From JAGGVT01 sp965369605 (lineage in GTDB: Bacteria > JAJVIF01 > JAGGVT01): 54,359 nucleotides of DNA. Each line of letters begins with the position of its first letter. Within the stretch, counting starts at the first letter, position 1. This document shows positions 43,464-51,783 of this stretch, one piece after another. The DNA lies in assembly GCA_965369605.1 (NCBI GenBank), contig CBDURE010000006.1, positions 1-54,359 on the forward strand. The letters are read 5' to 3'. Position numbers and translations under genes: made by a program. The notes below the pieces were generated by a model. It was not told the DNA's origin, did not search any database, and worked only from the letters and a program-made list of their open reading frames with translations.

Positions 43464-44464
43464 TTTCCTTGCTCCAGTTCCTTAATTCTCTTGAAGATGC
43501 GCGGCAGATTTTTGAAATGAGAAATAAGCGCCAACGCCTGTTTATGAGGCAGCGCCGGGTAACCGGAAACTGACTCGCCTTCCGGCACCGACTTGAAAAC
43601 ACCGGACTGTCCCGCTATTCTCGCGCCTTTGCCGATTGTAATTCCGTTTTGCAAACCCGCCTGTCCGCCGATGATTACATCATCCTCAATATGCACACGG
43701 CCGGGTATTCCCACCTGCGCCGCGATACGAACGTTTTTTCCGATTTCGACGTTATGCGCAATCTGCACAAGGTTGTCGATTTTTGTCCCTGTGCCTACCA
43801 CCGTGTTACCGATTGTTCCCCTGTCAATACAGGTGGATGCGCCTATTTCAACATCATCGCTGATGACAACTGAACCTGTCTGCGGCATTTTCACAAGAGT
43901 TTCGTCCGATTTTACAAATCCGAATCCCTCACTTCCGATAACCGCGTTTGAATTGATAATGGCTCTGTCGCCGATCGTTACGCCATCAAGCAACATCGCG
44001 CCGGGAAAAATCACACAGTCCTGCCCGATTGAAACATCACGGCCAACATGCGCGCCGGGTAAAATCCGAGTGTTGTCTCCGACAGACGCGCCCGTTCCAA
44101 TAAATACATTTTCGCAAATAACCGCGCTTTGCGATATTTGCGCATTTCCCTCGAGTTCAGCATGGCCACTGACTCCGCAGTATCCCAGCCAGTACGGCGT
44201 ATTGAATCTGCGCGTAACCATCGCGAATGCCGCTCGCGGATTTGGATGAACAAGGAAATTTCCCTCGATGCCATCCGGTTTTTCAGTAACGATTACTCCG
44301 ATTTTAGATAACGATTCAACATCCTTGAGCATCGATACACGCTCGGCGAAAAGCACTGTCATCTCTTTGGGAGATTCAATGGAGCTGACGCCATCAATCG
44401 GCAGGTTCGCATCGCCGATGATTTCAGCGTTGATGCTCTGTGCTATTTCTTTTAGTTTAATCAT
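43460..44464 (-). CDS. lpxD: UDP-3-O-acylglucosamine N-acyltransferase LpxD
   Basis: 334 aa if started at 44464, giving MIKLKEIAQSINAEIIGD, which aligns with family N-termini; ATG at 44470 and TTG at 44494 are alternatives. N-terminal uridine-binding domain (~1-100), then hexapeptide beta-helix with catalytic His in QIAHNVEIG, and a short C-terminal helix. Adds the second acyl chain. Overlaps the preceding gene by 8 bp and lpxA by 4 bp. The gene fabZ, often found between lpxD and lpxA, is absent here. Confidence 0.94.
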   Translation of the reverse strand: MIKLKEIAQSINAEIIGDANLPIDGVSSIESPKEMTVLFAERVSMLKDVESLSKIGVIVTEKPDGIEGNFLVHPNPRAAFAMVTRRFNTPYWLGYCGVSGHAELEGNAQISQSAVICENVFIGTGASVGDNTRILPGAHVGRDVSIGQDCVIFPGAMLLDGVTIGDRAIINSNAVIGSEGFGFVKSDETLVKMPQTGSVVISDDVEIGASTCIDRGTIGNTVVGTGTKIDNLVQIAHNVEIGKNVRIAAQVGIPGRVHIEDDVIIGGQAGLQNGITIGKGARIAGQSGVFKSVPEGESVSGYPALPHKQALALISHFKNLPRIFKRIKELEQGK

Positions 44465-45227
44465 GTCCATTGGATGAACGAATCTCTTCCTCAATCTTCG
44501 CTGTTTTATCCAGAATGTAATCGCGAATTTCCATCACTTTTTCTTCTTTCAATTTGTCCTGATTCTGTTTCAGATTCCCAATGTCCTCTTCAACCGCCTG
44601 ATTGAATTTCGAATTGAAACCATCCAGTTTCATGCCCGCGTACTCTTTTTGCGATTCATAAAATTCGCTTATCGCTTCCGCCTGCTTGATTGGAAAAACG
44701 TTTGGCGTTTCCATGCTGTAGGTTAGGGATTCCGACGCCAGTTTCTGATAAGCGCCATATTTGAATAAGCTTGTGCCGACATCCTGAATCAGATTGTTGT
44801 GTATTACTGTGGCGAGTTCCCTGCGTGACTGTTCATATTCCGATTTGATGTTTATCAAATCCCGAAGTTTCGCCCTAAGCGTTTCATCCCTCAACGGGTC
44901 AATCGCTGATTTCGTTTCAGCGGCAATTGTGTATTTCTCCTCGCTGCTTTTAATTGATGTGAAATCCTGATCGTGCCTGAAAATAAATTGGCATGATCCC
45001 GGAGGCATCCTGTCAGGCAAATCCAAACATGCCAGTTCATCAGTCGATTCGAACGGCGTGAATTCTTTTCTATCGAACTGCGTCACCTCGGATGGCAGTT
45101 CCGCCATTTCGAGTTTCTCCATCGGATTGTGAAGCAGGTAGCGCATGATAAAAACCGCTGACCAGATTATCCCGCCAATCACGAGTCCGAGCATTAACGC
45201 TGCTATGTATGGATTACGTTTAAACAT
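44457..45227 (-). CDS. Membrane-anchored coiled-coil protein of the envelope cluster
   Basis: 256 aa, not recognised. One N-terminal membrane segment (YIAALMLGLVIGGIIWSAVFIM, ~7-28) with positive residues before it suggests an inner-membrane anchor and a periplasmic body. Residues ~95-250 are charged and heptad-like (LRDLINIKSEYEQSRRELAT; DIGNLKQNQDKLKEEKVMEI), i.e. coiled coil. Its place between the Skp-like gene and lpxD, overlapping the latter, argues for a role in envelope assembly, perhaps a diverged anchored Skp-like chaperone. Confidence 0.75.
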   Translation of the reverse strand: MFKRNPYIAALMLGLVIGGIIWSAVFIMRYLLHNPMEKLEMAELPSEVTQFDRKEFTPFESTDELACLDLPDRMPPGSCQFIFRHDQDFTSIKSSEEKYTIAAETKSAIDPLRDETLRAKLRDLINIKSEYEQSRRELATVIHNNLIQDVGTSLFKYGAYQKLASESLTYSMETPNVFPIKQAEAISEFYESQKEYAGMKLDGFNSKFNQAVEEDIGNLKQNQDKLKEEKVMEIRDYILDKTAKIEEEIRSSNGHD

Positions 45228-45247
45228 CAGCCTTCTTTTTTTTCAAT

Positions 45248-45270
45248 AGCAGAGGGTTAAAACCCTTTGC
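45248..45270. repeat. AGAGGGTT-AA-AACCCTTT palindrome (copy 2)
   Basis: Second member of the short palindrome family, 13 bp from the end of the TIR element and 20 bp upstream of the coiled-coil gene. One mismatch in the stem. Confidence 0.7.
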
Positions 45271-45282
45271 TTTTTCAAAATT

Positions 45283-45448
45283 GCGACCTCTGAAAAAGGA
45301 TGGATTCCGGCTTTCGCCGGAATGACATTTGCTTGTCATTCCGGACCTTCGCTGGAATGACATTAACTTGTCATTCCGGGCTTGACCCGGAATCCATTTT
45401 TTTTCGTTTATAAAAACCAACATCATCTCTTCCTTTTTCAGAGGTCGC
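45283..45448. mobile_element. 166-bp MITE-like element with perfect 18-bp terminal inverted repeats
   Basis: GCGACCTCTGAAAAAGGA at 45283-45300 is exactly inverted at 45431-45448. Inside lie nested palindromes of the ATTCCGG...CCGGAATGACA type (three CATTCC/GGAATG units) common in intergenic DNA of many bacteria. No transposase. It lies between the Skp-like gene and the coiled-coil gene, interrupting an otherwise compact gene run. An 86-codon open frame through it (45220-45480, minus) is repeat-derived and not called. Confidence 0.85.
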
Positions 45449-45454
45449 ATAATA

Positions 45455-45940
45455 TTAAAGATCTTCCTCCAGTTCGTCATAAACAGCCGACGTCAGATCA
45501 ACACCGCCGTAAAGAACAATCGCGCCGTCAAGAACAACCTCAACACCAATCTGGCGGCCTATTTTTTTCGCATTCTGCAGGACGTCATCCAAAAGCGGTT
45601 TGGAAAGTTCCTTTCGCTTTGTACTAATGTTTTCACGAATGTTCAATGCAAGGTCGATGGATTCTTTCTTTTCCTCTTCAGTCAGATTCCCGTCCTTGTA
45701 CTTTTCGAGTTTCTGCAGTTCTTTGTTTTCATACGCCATAATCTTCTCCATTATTGGAGTCCATCCCGGATGCATTTCGAGAAGAGCTTCGATGTCGATG
45801 AATCCAACAGTGCTCCCCGCGGCCGATGTCGGTGACACCGAAACCAAACTGCCGAGGAAAAATCCAATTGCAAGAATCACCGCGGCAATTGACAGGTTCA
45901 AAAAAGCGCTCATGTTTTGGTTTGTGTTTGGCAATCTCAT
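45455..45940 (-). CDS. skp: OmpH/Skp family periplasmic chaperone
   Basis: 161 aa. An uncleaved or cleaved N-terminal hydrophobic segment (LSIAAVILAIGFFLGSLVSV, ending near SAAG), then VGFIDIEALLEMHPGW, the usual start of the mature OmpH fold, a long helical hairpin rich in Lys/Glu (~65-125), and a returning strand VEVVLDGAIVLYGGVDLT. Holds unfolded outer-membrane proteins in the periplasm. GAGGAT ribosome site. The genetic neighbourhood bamA-skp-lpxD-lpxA matches that of many diderms, with one unknown gene on either side. Confidence 0.88.
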   Translation of the reverse strand: MRLPNTNQNMSAFLNLSIAAVILAIGFFLGSLVSVSPTSAAGSTVGFIDIEALLEMHPGWTPIMEKIMAYENKELQKLEKYKDGNLTEEEKKESIDLALNIRENISTKRKELSKPLLDDVLQNAKKIGRQIGVEVVLDGAIVLYGGVDLTSAVYDELEEDL

Positions 45941-45958
45941 AATATCCTCAATTCCAGG

Positions 45959-47302
45959 CTAAAAGGCGAATGCGGCTCTCAGCCAGTAGTCATCGTCTCC
46001 ATCGGAAAATACTCCGAACGAGACATATTGAAAAGGTTTATATACAAAACCGTATTGGTCCTGTTTGTCTTTATCCGTAAAAACTTCCGCTTCAATTCTT
46101 GTATCTCTTGTCAGGTACTGATGAGCGTGGAATTTCGTTTTCCCATTATCGATATCCCACGCGCCAGCTATGAATGTTCCCGTAAATGGATAAATCCCAA
46201 TGCCGACATCGGGATGAAAGCTGATTTCATCCGGGAAGAAATTCACCAGTACAAAACACTCGAACATGCTGCCAAGCATAATTCCCAGATGGCTTTCGAA
46301 CTCATTGGGAATGTCACTGTTGCCGACATCAATCATCATTTCAGCGCTCAAGCGCCATGTGCCGGATTCCGTTTTGACATCAAGATACGCGGCATCCGGG
46401 TCCCTTTCGAGGAAATACAATCTGCATATTGTGTGAAGGTCAAATTTTTTTGCAAGCGGGTCTTCAGATACTATCCGGCTGAATTCACTCTCGATTTCAG
46501 ATTTCGAATTTTCAAGCCAGCTGTGAGGAATTCCCACGATGATATTCGAATGGCTTGTAACAAGTTCCTTGACAGGCTCAAGCACAAGCTGGAAAACCGA
46601 ACGGCTGTATGCCCTGACTCTGAGAGTTTTAGCGACAGGGTCCAAAGGCTCCAATCCAACCTCAACCACCGCGGTTTCGCCAATCCGCACTTCAACGTCG
46701 ATTCGCATATCCTCAAACATTTCACTCAGCATTGATTGGTTTTGAATATCACCGCGCACCTGATTGAAAGCCCAGTCTGAATCCTCAGCATTGACAGGCA
46801 GCCCTTTGAGAATTTTCGTGTAATAATCACTCATGCGCGTTTCCGAACTGATAAAAATACTCTCGAACCTCTCTTTCCAGAATGAGTGGAAACTGCCTGT
46901 GTCAATCTCAAACGCGACATCTAAAACATATTTGCGAAAGGGTTTAACAACAAAATCGGCGTGTGTTGTTTCAGCAAAATCCAGATCAAGAGAATCAACC
47001 GCGTAACCCTTCGGCTCAAGAACGATATTCAATCCCTCAATTATGTTCAACTCGATTTTGTCCTTCACCTTAAGATAGTTTTCAATCGATTTGCCATCCT
47101 TATCGAGAAGAACCCTTTCAAGTGTCTGAGTCAGCGTGTTGATGATTTTAGCCTTCACCTGTTCTGGAACATCAACCGTGAAGCCGCAATTTATCGAGAT
47201 GGCGCGAATCTCACCGTTCGTATCAGCGGTGAATCCAGCTGTGATTCCCTGAATCAGAAACGAAAAGAAAACAACCAATATGCCCGTGCGAATTAATATC
47301 AT
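45959..47302 (-). CDS. Exported protein with outer-membrane-type C-terminus, between bamA and skp
   Basis: 447 aa, not recognised. Signal peptide (ILVVFFSFLIQGITA, cleavage near residue 22). The first ~270 residues are mixed alpha/beta with several POTRA-like betas but no clear domain. From ~300 on, alternating strands (YLDVKTESGTWRLSAEMMIDV, YGFVYKPFQYVSFGVFSD, YWLRAAFAF) end in Phe, as expected of a beta-barrel recognised by BamA. No ribosome site is seen at the chosen ATG. The position suggests an outer-membrane biogenesis or porin role. Confidence 0.7.
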   Translation of the reverse strand: MILIRTGILVVFFSFLIQGITAGFTADTNGEIRAISINCGFTVDVPEQVKAKIINTLTQTLERVLLDKDGKSIENYLKVKDKIELNIIEGLNIVLEPKGYAVDSLDLDFAETTHADFVVKPFRKYVLDVAFEIDTGSFHSFWKERFESIFISSETRMSDYYTKILKGLPVNAEDSDWAFNQVRGDIQNQSMLSEMFEDMRIDVEVRIGETAVVEVGLEPLDPVAKTLRVRAYSRSVFQLVLEPVKELVTSHSNIIVGIPHSWLENSKSEIESEFSRIVSEDPLAKKFDLHTICRLYFLERDPDAAYLDVKTESGTWRLSAEMMIDVGNSDIPNEFESHLGIMLGSMFECFVLVNFFPDEISFHPDVGIGIYPFTGTFIAGAWDIDNGKTKFHAHQYLTRDTRIEAEVFTDKDKQDQYGFVYKPFQYVSFGVFSDGDDDYWLRAAFAF

Positions 47303-47314
47303 TGTTTTATTGAT

Positions 47315-47338
47315 AACAGAGGGTTTTAACCCTCTGCT
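47315..47338. repeat. AGAGGGTT-TT-AACCCTCT palindrome (copy 3)
   Basis: Third member of the short palindrome family, in the 48-bp gap between the OMP-like gene and bamA. Perfect 8-bp arms. Confidence 0.75.
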
Positions 47339-47350
47339 TCTCTTCTTAAA

Positions 47351-49225
47351 TTAGAAAAGCTGTCCAAAGCCGAAAGATACCCGGCCTGTTCCCTCCTTGA
47401 TGTCGTAACCATAGTCAAGCCTTAACGGTGCGATTCCAAAGAACGGAATTCTATAGCGAATACCGCCGCCTACCGATGTTACAAGGTCACCGAAACTAAG
47501 CGATTCTCCAAGTGGAGCAGCTGTTCCGCTGTCAACGAAAACCGCGCCGGACAGATTTGTGATAACCGGGAAACGGAATTCCACGTTTCCAAGAATAACC
47601 TCATCACCAATCTGAATCGCATCCACAGCGCCACGGACAGTATCCGCGCCGCCGATTTTGAAACTGTCAAAGACACTTAGTTCACCGAGAGAACCGCCAA
47701 GCATTATCCTGTAGGCAAAAACCTTGCTCGTATGGAATCTGCTCGGGTCAACTCCGGTAACCAGTTCCTCTTCCTCGCCAGCCAGATTGTAATATTTCCT
47801 GTATTCAACAACGCCCTTGAAAGCGTCAAAGTCGCCGCCAAGTCCATAGTATGTTCCATTCAGGCTAGCCATGTAGCCCGTTGTCGGGTCAAGGATAAAA
47901 TCACGCGTATCGTTAATAACGCCAAGCATGATCGAATTCGATGTTCCCTCTATCAATCCACGGCTTGCGTATTCCTCGAACTCCACCTGCGTAATTTCGC
48001 CTTCCTCAACATCAATTGAGCCATCAAGCAAACTAAGTTTCGATGTAACTTTCACGGTTGGTGACATTGGTCGCGTAAAACTCAGGGACCCGCCTTTTCT
48101 ATCAGTGGTGAATTTCGTAAACACATCCGGGTCATCAATGTTGCGAATTCTGTCGGTGGAGGACATCATAAAAACTTCAGCGTTCATGGCTGTTCCCCGC
48201 TTGTCAATTTGCGGTGAATAGAAACTCAGCATGAAATCCGGATTAGGTCCGCCCAGCTGTCCAAGAAAATGAATCCTCTGGCCAAGCCCACGGAAATTGC
48301 GTTCAGTGTATGAGAACGTCGCGAGAAAACCATCCTGGCTGGAATAACCGCCGCCGACTCCGAACTGCCCCGTGCGAGCCTCTGTAACGTTGATTATAAC
48401 AACAATCTCCTGCGTGTCGGTCAGTTCATAATCAACAGATATATCCTCGAACAATTGAAGGGCAAAAATGCTTTCAAGGTCATGCCTGAACTGAATCGCG
48501 TCATAGACATCGCCCGGATTAAGGCTTATCTCCCGCAGAATCACAATGTCCCTTGTCTTGAAATTGCCCTCGACTTTAATTTCACTGATTATCCCCTCGT
48601 TGATTTCAACAAAAACAACGCCCTCATCATTGTAATCAACGTTTGTGATTGTCGCCGCGGTGAAACCCTTTGCGCGGTACGCGTTTTCTATATTTTCATA
48701 ATTTTCAACAAGCAGATTAGCAGAGATAATCTGTCCGACTTCATATTCAAATATCTCCTTTATCTCATCAATGGTAAATAATCCAGGACCAGTGATTTTC
48801 ACATCGAGTGAGCTAAACATCGGATTTTCCTTGAGGAATACAATTATCTTTACCCCATACCCCATCGATTCAGCGGTGTATTTTGGAGGTGCCTGAAAGA
48901 ACCCCATTTCGCTGATACGGAGCATATCCTCTTCAATTTCATCTGGTGAAAACACTCGACCCGGGCGTGTAACCATTACAGCGAGAATCTGCTCATCGCT
49001 GATTCTCATATTGCCCTGGAATTCAAGCGCCTTAACCTCAAGTTCACCCTCATCCTCAACGGGTTCATCAGCCGTTTCAATATCAGGAAGAGGTGCAATT
49101 TCAGAATTGTTTGTTTCATTTGTGTCTGAATCATTTTCCTGCGCAAGTGAAATGCTTCCGGCGCCAAGGAAAAACATAACTGCCAAAACAGCCAGTAGAA
49201 GGTATTGTGTGTTTTTGTGGATCAT
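47351..49225 (-). CDS. bamA: Outer-membrane protein assembly factor BamA (three POTRA)
   Basis: 624 aa. Signal peptide ending near SLAQ, an acidic linker (~30-60), then three POTRA domains at about 60-135, 136-211 and 212-284, and a 16-strand barrel to the final Phe. Proteobacterial BamA has five POTRA and ~800 aa; this compact form is nearer to those of some other phyla. The normally strict VRGF/Y lid-loop motif reads GGADTVRGAVDA here. Other family features: RNFRGLGQ and FVDSGT. ATG has GAGGA upstream. It heads the envelope gene run together with the next gene upstream. Confidence 0.92.
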   Translation of the reverse strand: MIHKNTQYLLLAVLAVMFFLGAGSISLAQENDSDTNETNNSEIAPLPDIETADEPVEDEGELEVKALEFQGNMRISDEQILAVMVTRPGRVFSPDEIEEDMLRISEMGFFQAPPKYTAESMGYGVKIIVFLKENPMFSSLDVKITGPGLFTIDEIKEIFEYEVGQIISANLLVENYENIENAYRAKGFTAATITNVDYNDEGVVFVEINEGIISEIKVEGNFKTRDIVILREISLNPGDVYDAIQFRHDLESIFALQLFEDISVDYELTDTQEIVVIINVTEARTGQFGVGGGYSSQDGFLATFSYTERNFRGLGQRIHFLGQLGGPNPDFMLSFYSPQIDKRGTAMNAEVFMMSSTDRIRNIDDPDVFTKFTTDRKGGSLSFTRPMSPTVKVTSKLSLLDGSIDVEEGEITQVEFEEYASRGLIEGTSNSIMLGVINDTRDFILDPTTGYMASLNGTYYGLGGDFDAFKGVVEYRKYYNLAGEEEELVTGVDPSRFHTSKVFAYRIMLGGSLGELSVFDSFKIGGADTVRGAVDAIQIGDEVILGNVEFRFPVITNLSGAVFVDSGTAAPLGESLSFGDLVTSVGGGIRYRIPFFGIAPLRLDYGYDIKEGTGRVSFGFGQLF

Positions 49226-49266
49226 TTCTCGAATCCTCTTTTCAAGTTATCATGAAAAAACAAATG

Positions 49267-49968
49267 CTACTTCTCGTTAAGGCTCTCACGCGCGGCGATT
49301 ATCGCCTCAAGCTGAATTGCCTCCATAAGAAGTTCAGACTCATCACGTGCTGGAAACAACCATGCCGGCGGATTGTTATTCTCTTCCATAACCACCGGCT
49401 TCTCCTCGACAACCGCGGGTTGTACTGATTTCACCTTTGGTTTAACTCTTGCGGATGACGCTTTGGGCATAATCGCTGTTACCGGTTTTGCATCAGGAAC
49501 AGGCTCATTATTCACTTCGACAACATCCTGAGATTCAACCGGTGCAGCCGTATCTTCAATTTCGATAATTCCCGGTATTATATTATTAGAGCTGAATAAA
49601 TCCTCTCTTGCCACAAGAGTTTCGGAAATGGAATCAAAACGAGTTTCAAGCGCGGCCTGTTCATTCACAGGCGCATCGTTCATTCCTCTTAGCGTGTATG
49701 AAAAAATGCCAAGCGCGATTGCGAGAAACGCGATTGCGAATAGCGGACGCAACGCAGTCCAGGAGTGAAACCGTCCGCTCCTTGTTTTTTGAATCGGCGC
49801 TGAATCCGGGAATATCGTTCGCTTCAATGTTTCCATTTCAGCAATCGCCAGAATGATATGGCTTCCCGCTGTGACAGAGGACCCCTGCTCCAATTCCCGC
49901 TTTGCCCTTTTCAGCCATTCTTCGGCAAAGCTGATTTTCTTTGTGTAGTCCATTTCCGAGTAACTCAT
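49267..49968 (-). CDS. Single-pass membrane protein, first gene of the envelope run
   Basis: 233 aa, not recognised. The N-terminal ~70 residues are helical and cytoplasmic-like (ISFAEEWLKRAKRELEQG), one membrane helix follows (ALRPLFAIAFLAIALGIFSYTL, ~70-91), then a Pro/Val/Glu-rich low-complexity region (~135-210) reminiscent of TonB-like periplasmic spacers, and a helical end. GGAGG ribosome site 8 bp before ATG 49968. It lies 41 bp upstream of bamA on the same strand. Confidence 0.7.
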   Translation of the reverse strand: MSYSEMDYTKKISFAEEWLKRAKRELEQGSSVTAGSHIILAIAEMETLKRTIFPDSAPIQKTRSGRFHSWTALRPLFAIAFLAIALGIFSYTLRGMNDAPVNEQAALETRFDSISETLVAREDLFSSNNIIPGIIEIEDTAAPVESQDVVEVNNEPVPDAKPVTAIMPKASSARVKPKVKSVQPAVVEEKPVVMEENNNPPAWLFPARDESELLMEAIQLEAIIAARESLNEK

Positions 49969-49991
49969 CTAATGCCTCCGAAAATGCATAA

Positions 49992-50010
49992 ACCGGCGCT
50001 GCAAGCGCCT
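49992..50010. promoter_or_regulatory. Hairpin GGCGCT-GCA-AGCGCC in the leader of the envelope run
   Basis: Perfect 6-bp stem 25-40 bp upstream of the first gene's ATG on the minus strand, with the ribosome site just after it. It could affect translation of the first gene. No regulator is known. Confidence 0.4.
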
Positions 50011-50190
50011 TTGGTATCATTTGTAAATGCCAATTAAAGGGAACCTTTTACAGGTTACCTGAACTTCTTACAAACTCCCTGATAAAAATCCAATCTACCT
50101 ATCCATATATAATATCCAGAATGTGAACTTGTTTTTGAACCAAAATCCAAAAATATTTCAATTTATTTTCTAAAAGCTCAAATCAACAAA
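50011..50190. other. Upstream region of the envelope gene run
   Basis: About 180 bp, A/T-rich, without a gene. It must contain the minus-strand promoter for the bamA/lpx run; a TATATAA-rich segment near 50105-50115 is a possible -10 area, but no convincing pair of boxes is seen. Confidence 0.35.
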
Positions 50191-50215
50191 AACCCGGACT
50201 CTTCCAGTCCGGGTT
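50187..50215 (-). terminator. Intrinsic terminator, distal copy
   Basis: On the minus strand: stem AACCCGGACT / AGTCCGGGTT with a 5-nt loop, followed by TTTTTG. It lies downstream of an almost identical terminator and backs it up for the pseudopilin transcript. Read on the plus strand it lacks a T-run. Confidence 0.8.
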
Positions 50216-50222
50216 AAGCTGC

Positions 50223-50252
50223 AACCCAGTGTCCCATCACCGGGGTATTGCC
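50223..50252. repeat. ACCCAGTGTCCC...CACCGGGGTATT hairpin element
   Basis: Relative of 52758 and 31026, lying between the two terminators and directly followed by a single octamer-type unit CCTGCTAAC. The coupling of this hairpin to CTAAC octamers recurs at 52758-52800. Confidence 0.6.
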
Positions 50253-50280
50253 AACCTGCTAACTCATTTTCCACCCACCA

Positions 50281-50309
50281 AAAAAACCCGGACCCATCAA
50301 GTCCGGGTT
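50281..50309 (-). terminator. Intrinsic terminator of the pseudopilin gene
   Basis: On the minus strand: stem AACCCGGAC / GTCCGGGTT with a 7-nt loop, then seven T, 43 bp after the pseudopilin stop. The stem is the same as in the distal copy 94 bp further on. Confidence 0.9.
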
Positions 50310-50351
50310 CAATATCATTTTGCCTCGCCCTAAATAATCAGCAAATGAAAG

Positions 50352-51527
50352 TTATTCGTATGTTATGACATCCGCGCCTGCGGTCAAGACAAGAATCACG
50401 CCATCCGGATGTCCATCCGGTGCGCCGTAAATGAACTGACCGTAGGAGAAACCTTCTCCGTCATCGCCTCTGTTATAGGGATAGAATGGACCTGTGAAAC
50501 CGTCACCGCCACCGCACACTTCCGGAAGACCGGAACCGTCTTGAGATGGCGATCCACCATCGATTGAATATCCGCACCTGATACCTGAGTTTTTAGCGTA
50601 CTTGTACCACGGCGCTGGCAAACGATAGTAGAGAGGTTGATCAGGCTCGCCATATACACAAGTTTCAAGCCTGATGACATCCTTGCCGGCTGTTCTTGTT
50701 GAACCATAACCACCGAGGATATAACGATTCATTTTGGTACCGCCAGGAATTGTTCCCGGGTCATACCATGTCCAGCCTTTCCTTTCAAGTGGATGGTCGA
50801 ACAAGCCGCGATAGAAAAAGTTGCCGGGCCAGAAAACTGAGACTGTAATAGGTTCAGGAGGCTCAGAGTTGTCAAACGCCAAGCGTCCGCCCATCATCCA
50901 GTGAATGCCAAGTTTTGGCTCAAGGAATCCAAGAGCATCGACATTTGCACCATTAAGTAAAGGGTCAAGTGTTCTCTTGGTTTCAATAAGTGGAGTTTCA
51001 ACCGGAGGAATACCGATAATTCGATATTCATAATAGGCGGGGTCTGAAAGACCGTTGCCCATTACTTTACCGTTGAAACCGAATCTTGGGTCGCCATCGC
51101 CTGGTTGGAACTGCCCACCAGGACCTGTTCCAACTGCCGCTGTTGACTGAATGATGCTCATTCCGTCATTGACAAATGGATTTACAGGATAGGATGTAAT
51201 GTATCCGTACTGAACCAAAACATCCTGCACAAGGTTGTTTGAGACCTCATCAGATGGTACTCCCGCGACATCATATGTATGATGCCACTTGGTCCAGCCT
51301 TCAGTGTCTCCACCAAGCAGGAATGATGGGTACCTTGCCTGGTCTACGTCATACCGTTCAATAGCAACCTGAACTGTATGAATGTTTGCCTTGACTTCAG
51401 CTTCCTTTGCCTTGTCTTTTGCCTTGATGTAGTTCGGGAGGGCGATAGCTGCTAATATCCCAATAATTGTGATAACTACGAGGAGCTCTATAAGGGTAAA
51501 ACCCCGCTCCTTAATTAATGTCCGCAT
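50352..51527 (-). CDS. Type II/IV pseudopilin with prepilin N-methylation motif
   Basis: 391 aa from ATG 51527 (GAGGTGA ribosome site); longer frames upstream start before the ribosome site. Prepilin leader MRTLIKERG is cleaved before F-T-L-I-E-L-L-V-V, with Glu5 of the mature protein conserved, followed by a hydrophobic helix and the PilE/GspG-type NYIKAKDKAKEAEVKANIHTVQVAIERYDVDQARYP. The remaining ~300 residues form a long Gly/Pro/Asp-rich globular region with few Cys, much larger than a standard major pilin, as in the large DUF1559-like or minor pilins of environmental phyla. Probably a surface-exposed pseudopilin. Single gene with its own terminator pair. Confidence 0.9.
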   Translation of the reverse strand: MRTLIKERGFTLIELLVVITIIGILAAIALPNYIKAKDKAKEAEVKANIHTVQVAIERYDVDQARYPSFLLGGDTEGWTKWHHTYDVAGVPSDEVSNNLVQDVLVQYGYITSYPVNPFVNDGMSIIQSTAAVGTGPGGQFQPGDGDPRFGFNGKVMGNGLSDPAYYEYRIIGIPPVETPLIETKRTLDPLLNGANVDALGFLEPKLGIHWMMGGRLAFDNSEPPEPITVSVFWPGNFFYRGLFDHPLERKGWTWYDPGTIPGGTKMNRYILGGYGSTRTAGKDVIRLETCVYGEPDQPLYYRLPAPWYKYAKNSGIRCGYSIDGGSPSQDGSGLPEVCGGGDGFTGPFYPYNRGDDGEGFSYGQFIYGAPDGHPDGVILVLTAGADVITYE

Positions 51528-51783
51528 ACCTCTCACCTCATAATACGAGATATGATAATATAAAAAAGATATTCTCATTCTTCTTTGCAATAAACGCCAA
51601 CTATTACTTTTTTTGTCTGGGGAATCAACGATGTAGGAGATAATTTAAAAACCCCAAAAACTTCTAATCAACTTTAACTGCAAGTACCAATTAGATTATA
51701 TCCTAACACCATCGTTTAGACAACCCCAGAACGATGATTTTACACGATAAGCCAAAACATTATAACCTGTTTGGTATATCCGG
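51528..51783. other. Intergenic region between the SDR gene and the pseudopilin
   Basis: 256 bp, no gene. On the minus strand TTGCAA near 51585 and several TATATTAT-like A/T boxes closer to the pilin start suggest a promoter region, but spacing is not convincing enough to call a pair. Confidence 0.35.

Noticed and set aside
45220..45480. 86-codon minus-strand frame between skp and the coiled-coil gene
   Set aside because: It is translated from the 166-bp inverted-repeat element and palindromes, with no protein-like features.
51585..51600. Sigma-54 promoter for the pseudopilin gene
   Set aside because: TGGC and TTGC elements are present on the minus strand, but the GG-GC spacing is two bases too short for sigma-54.
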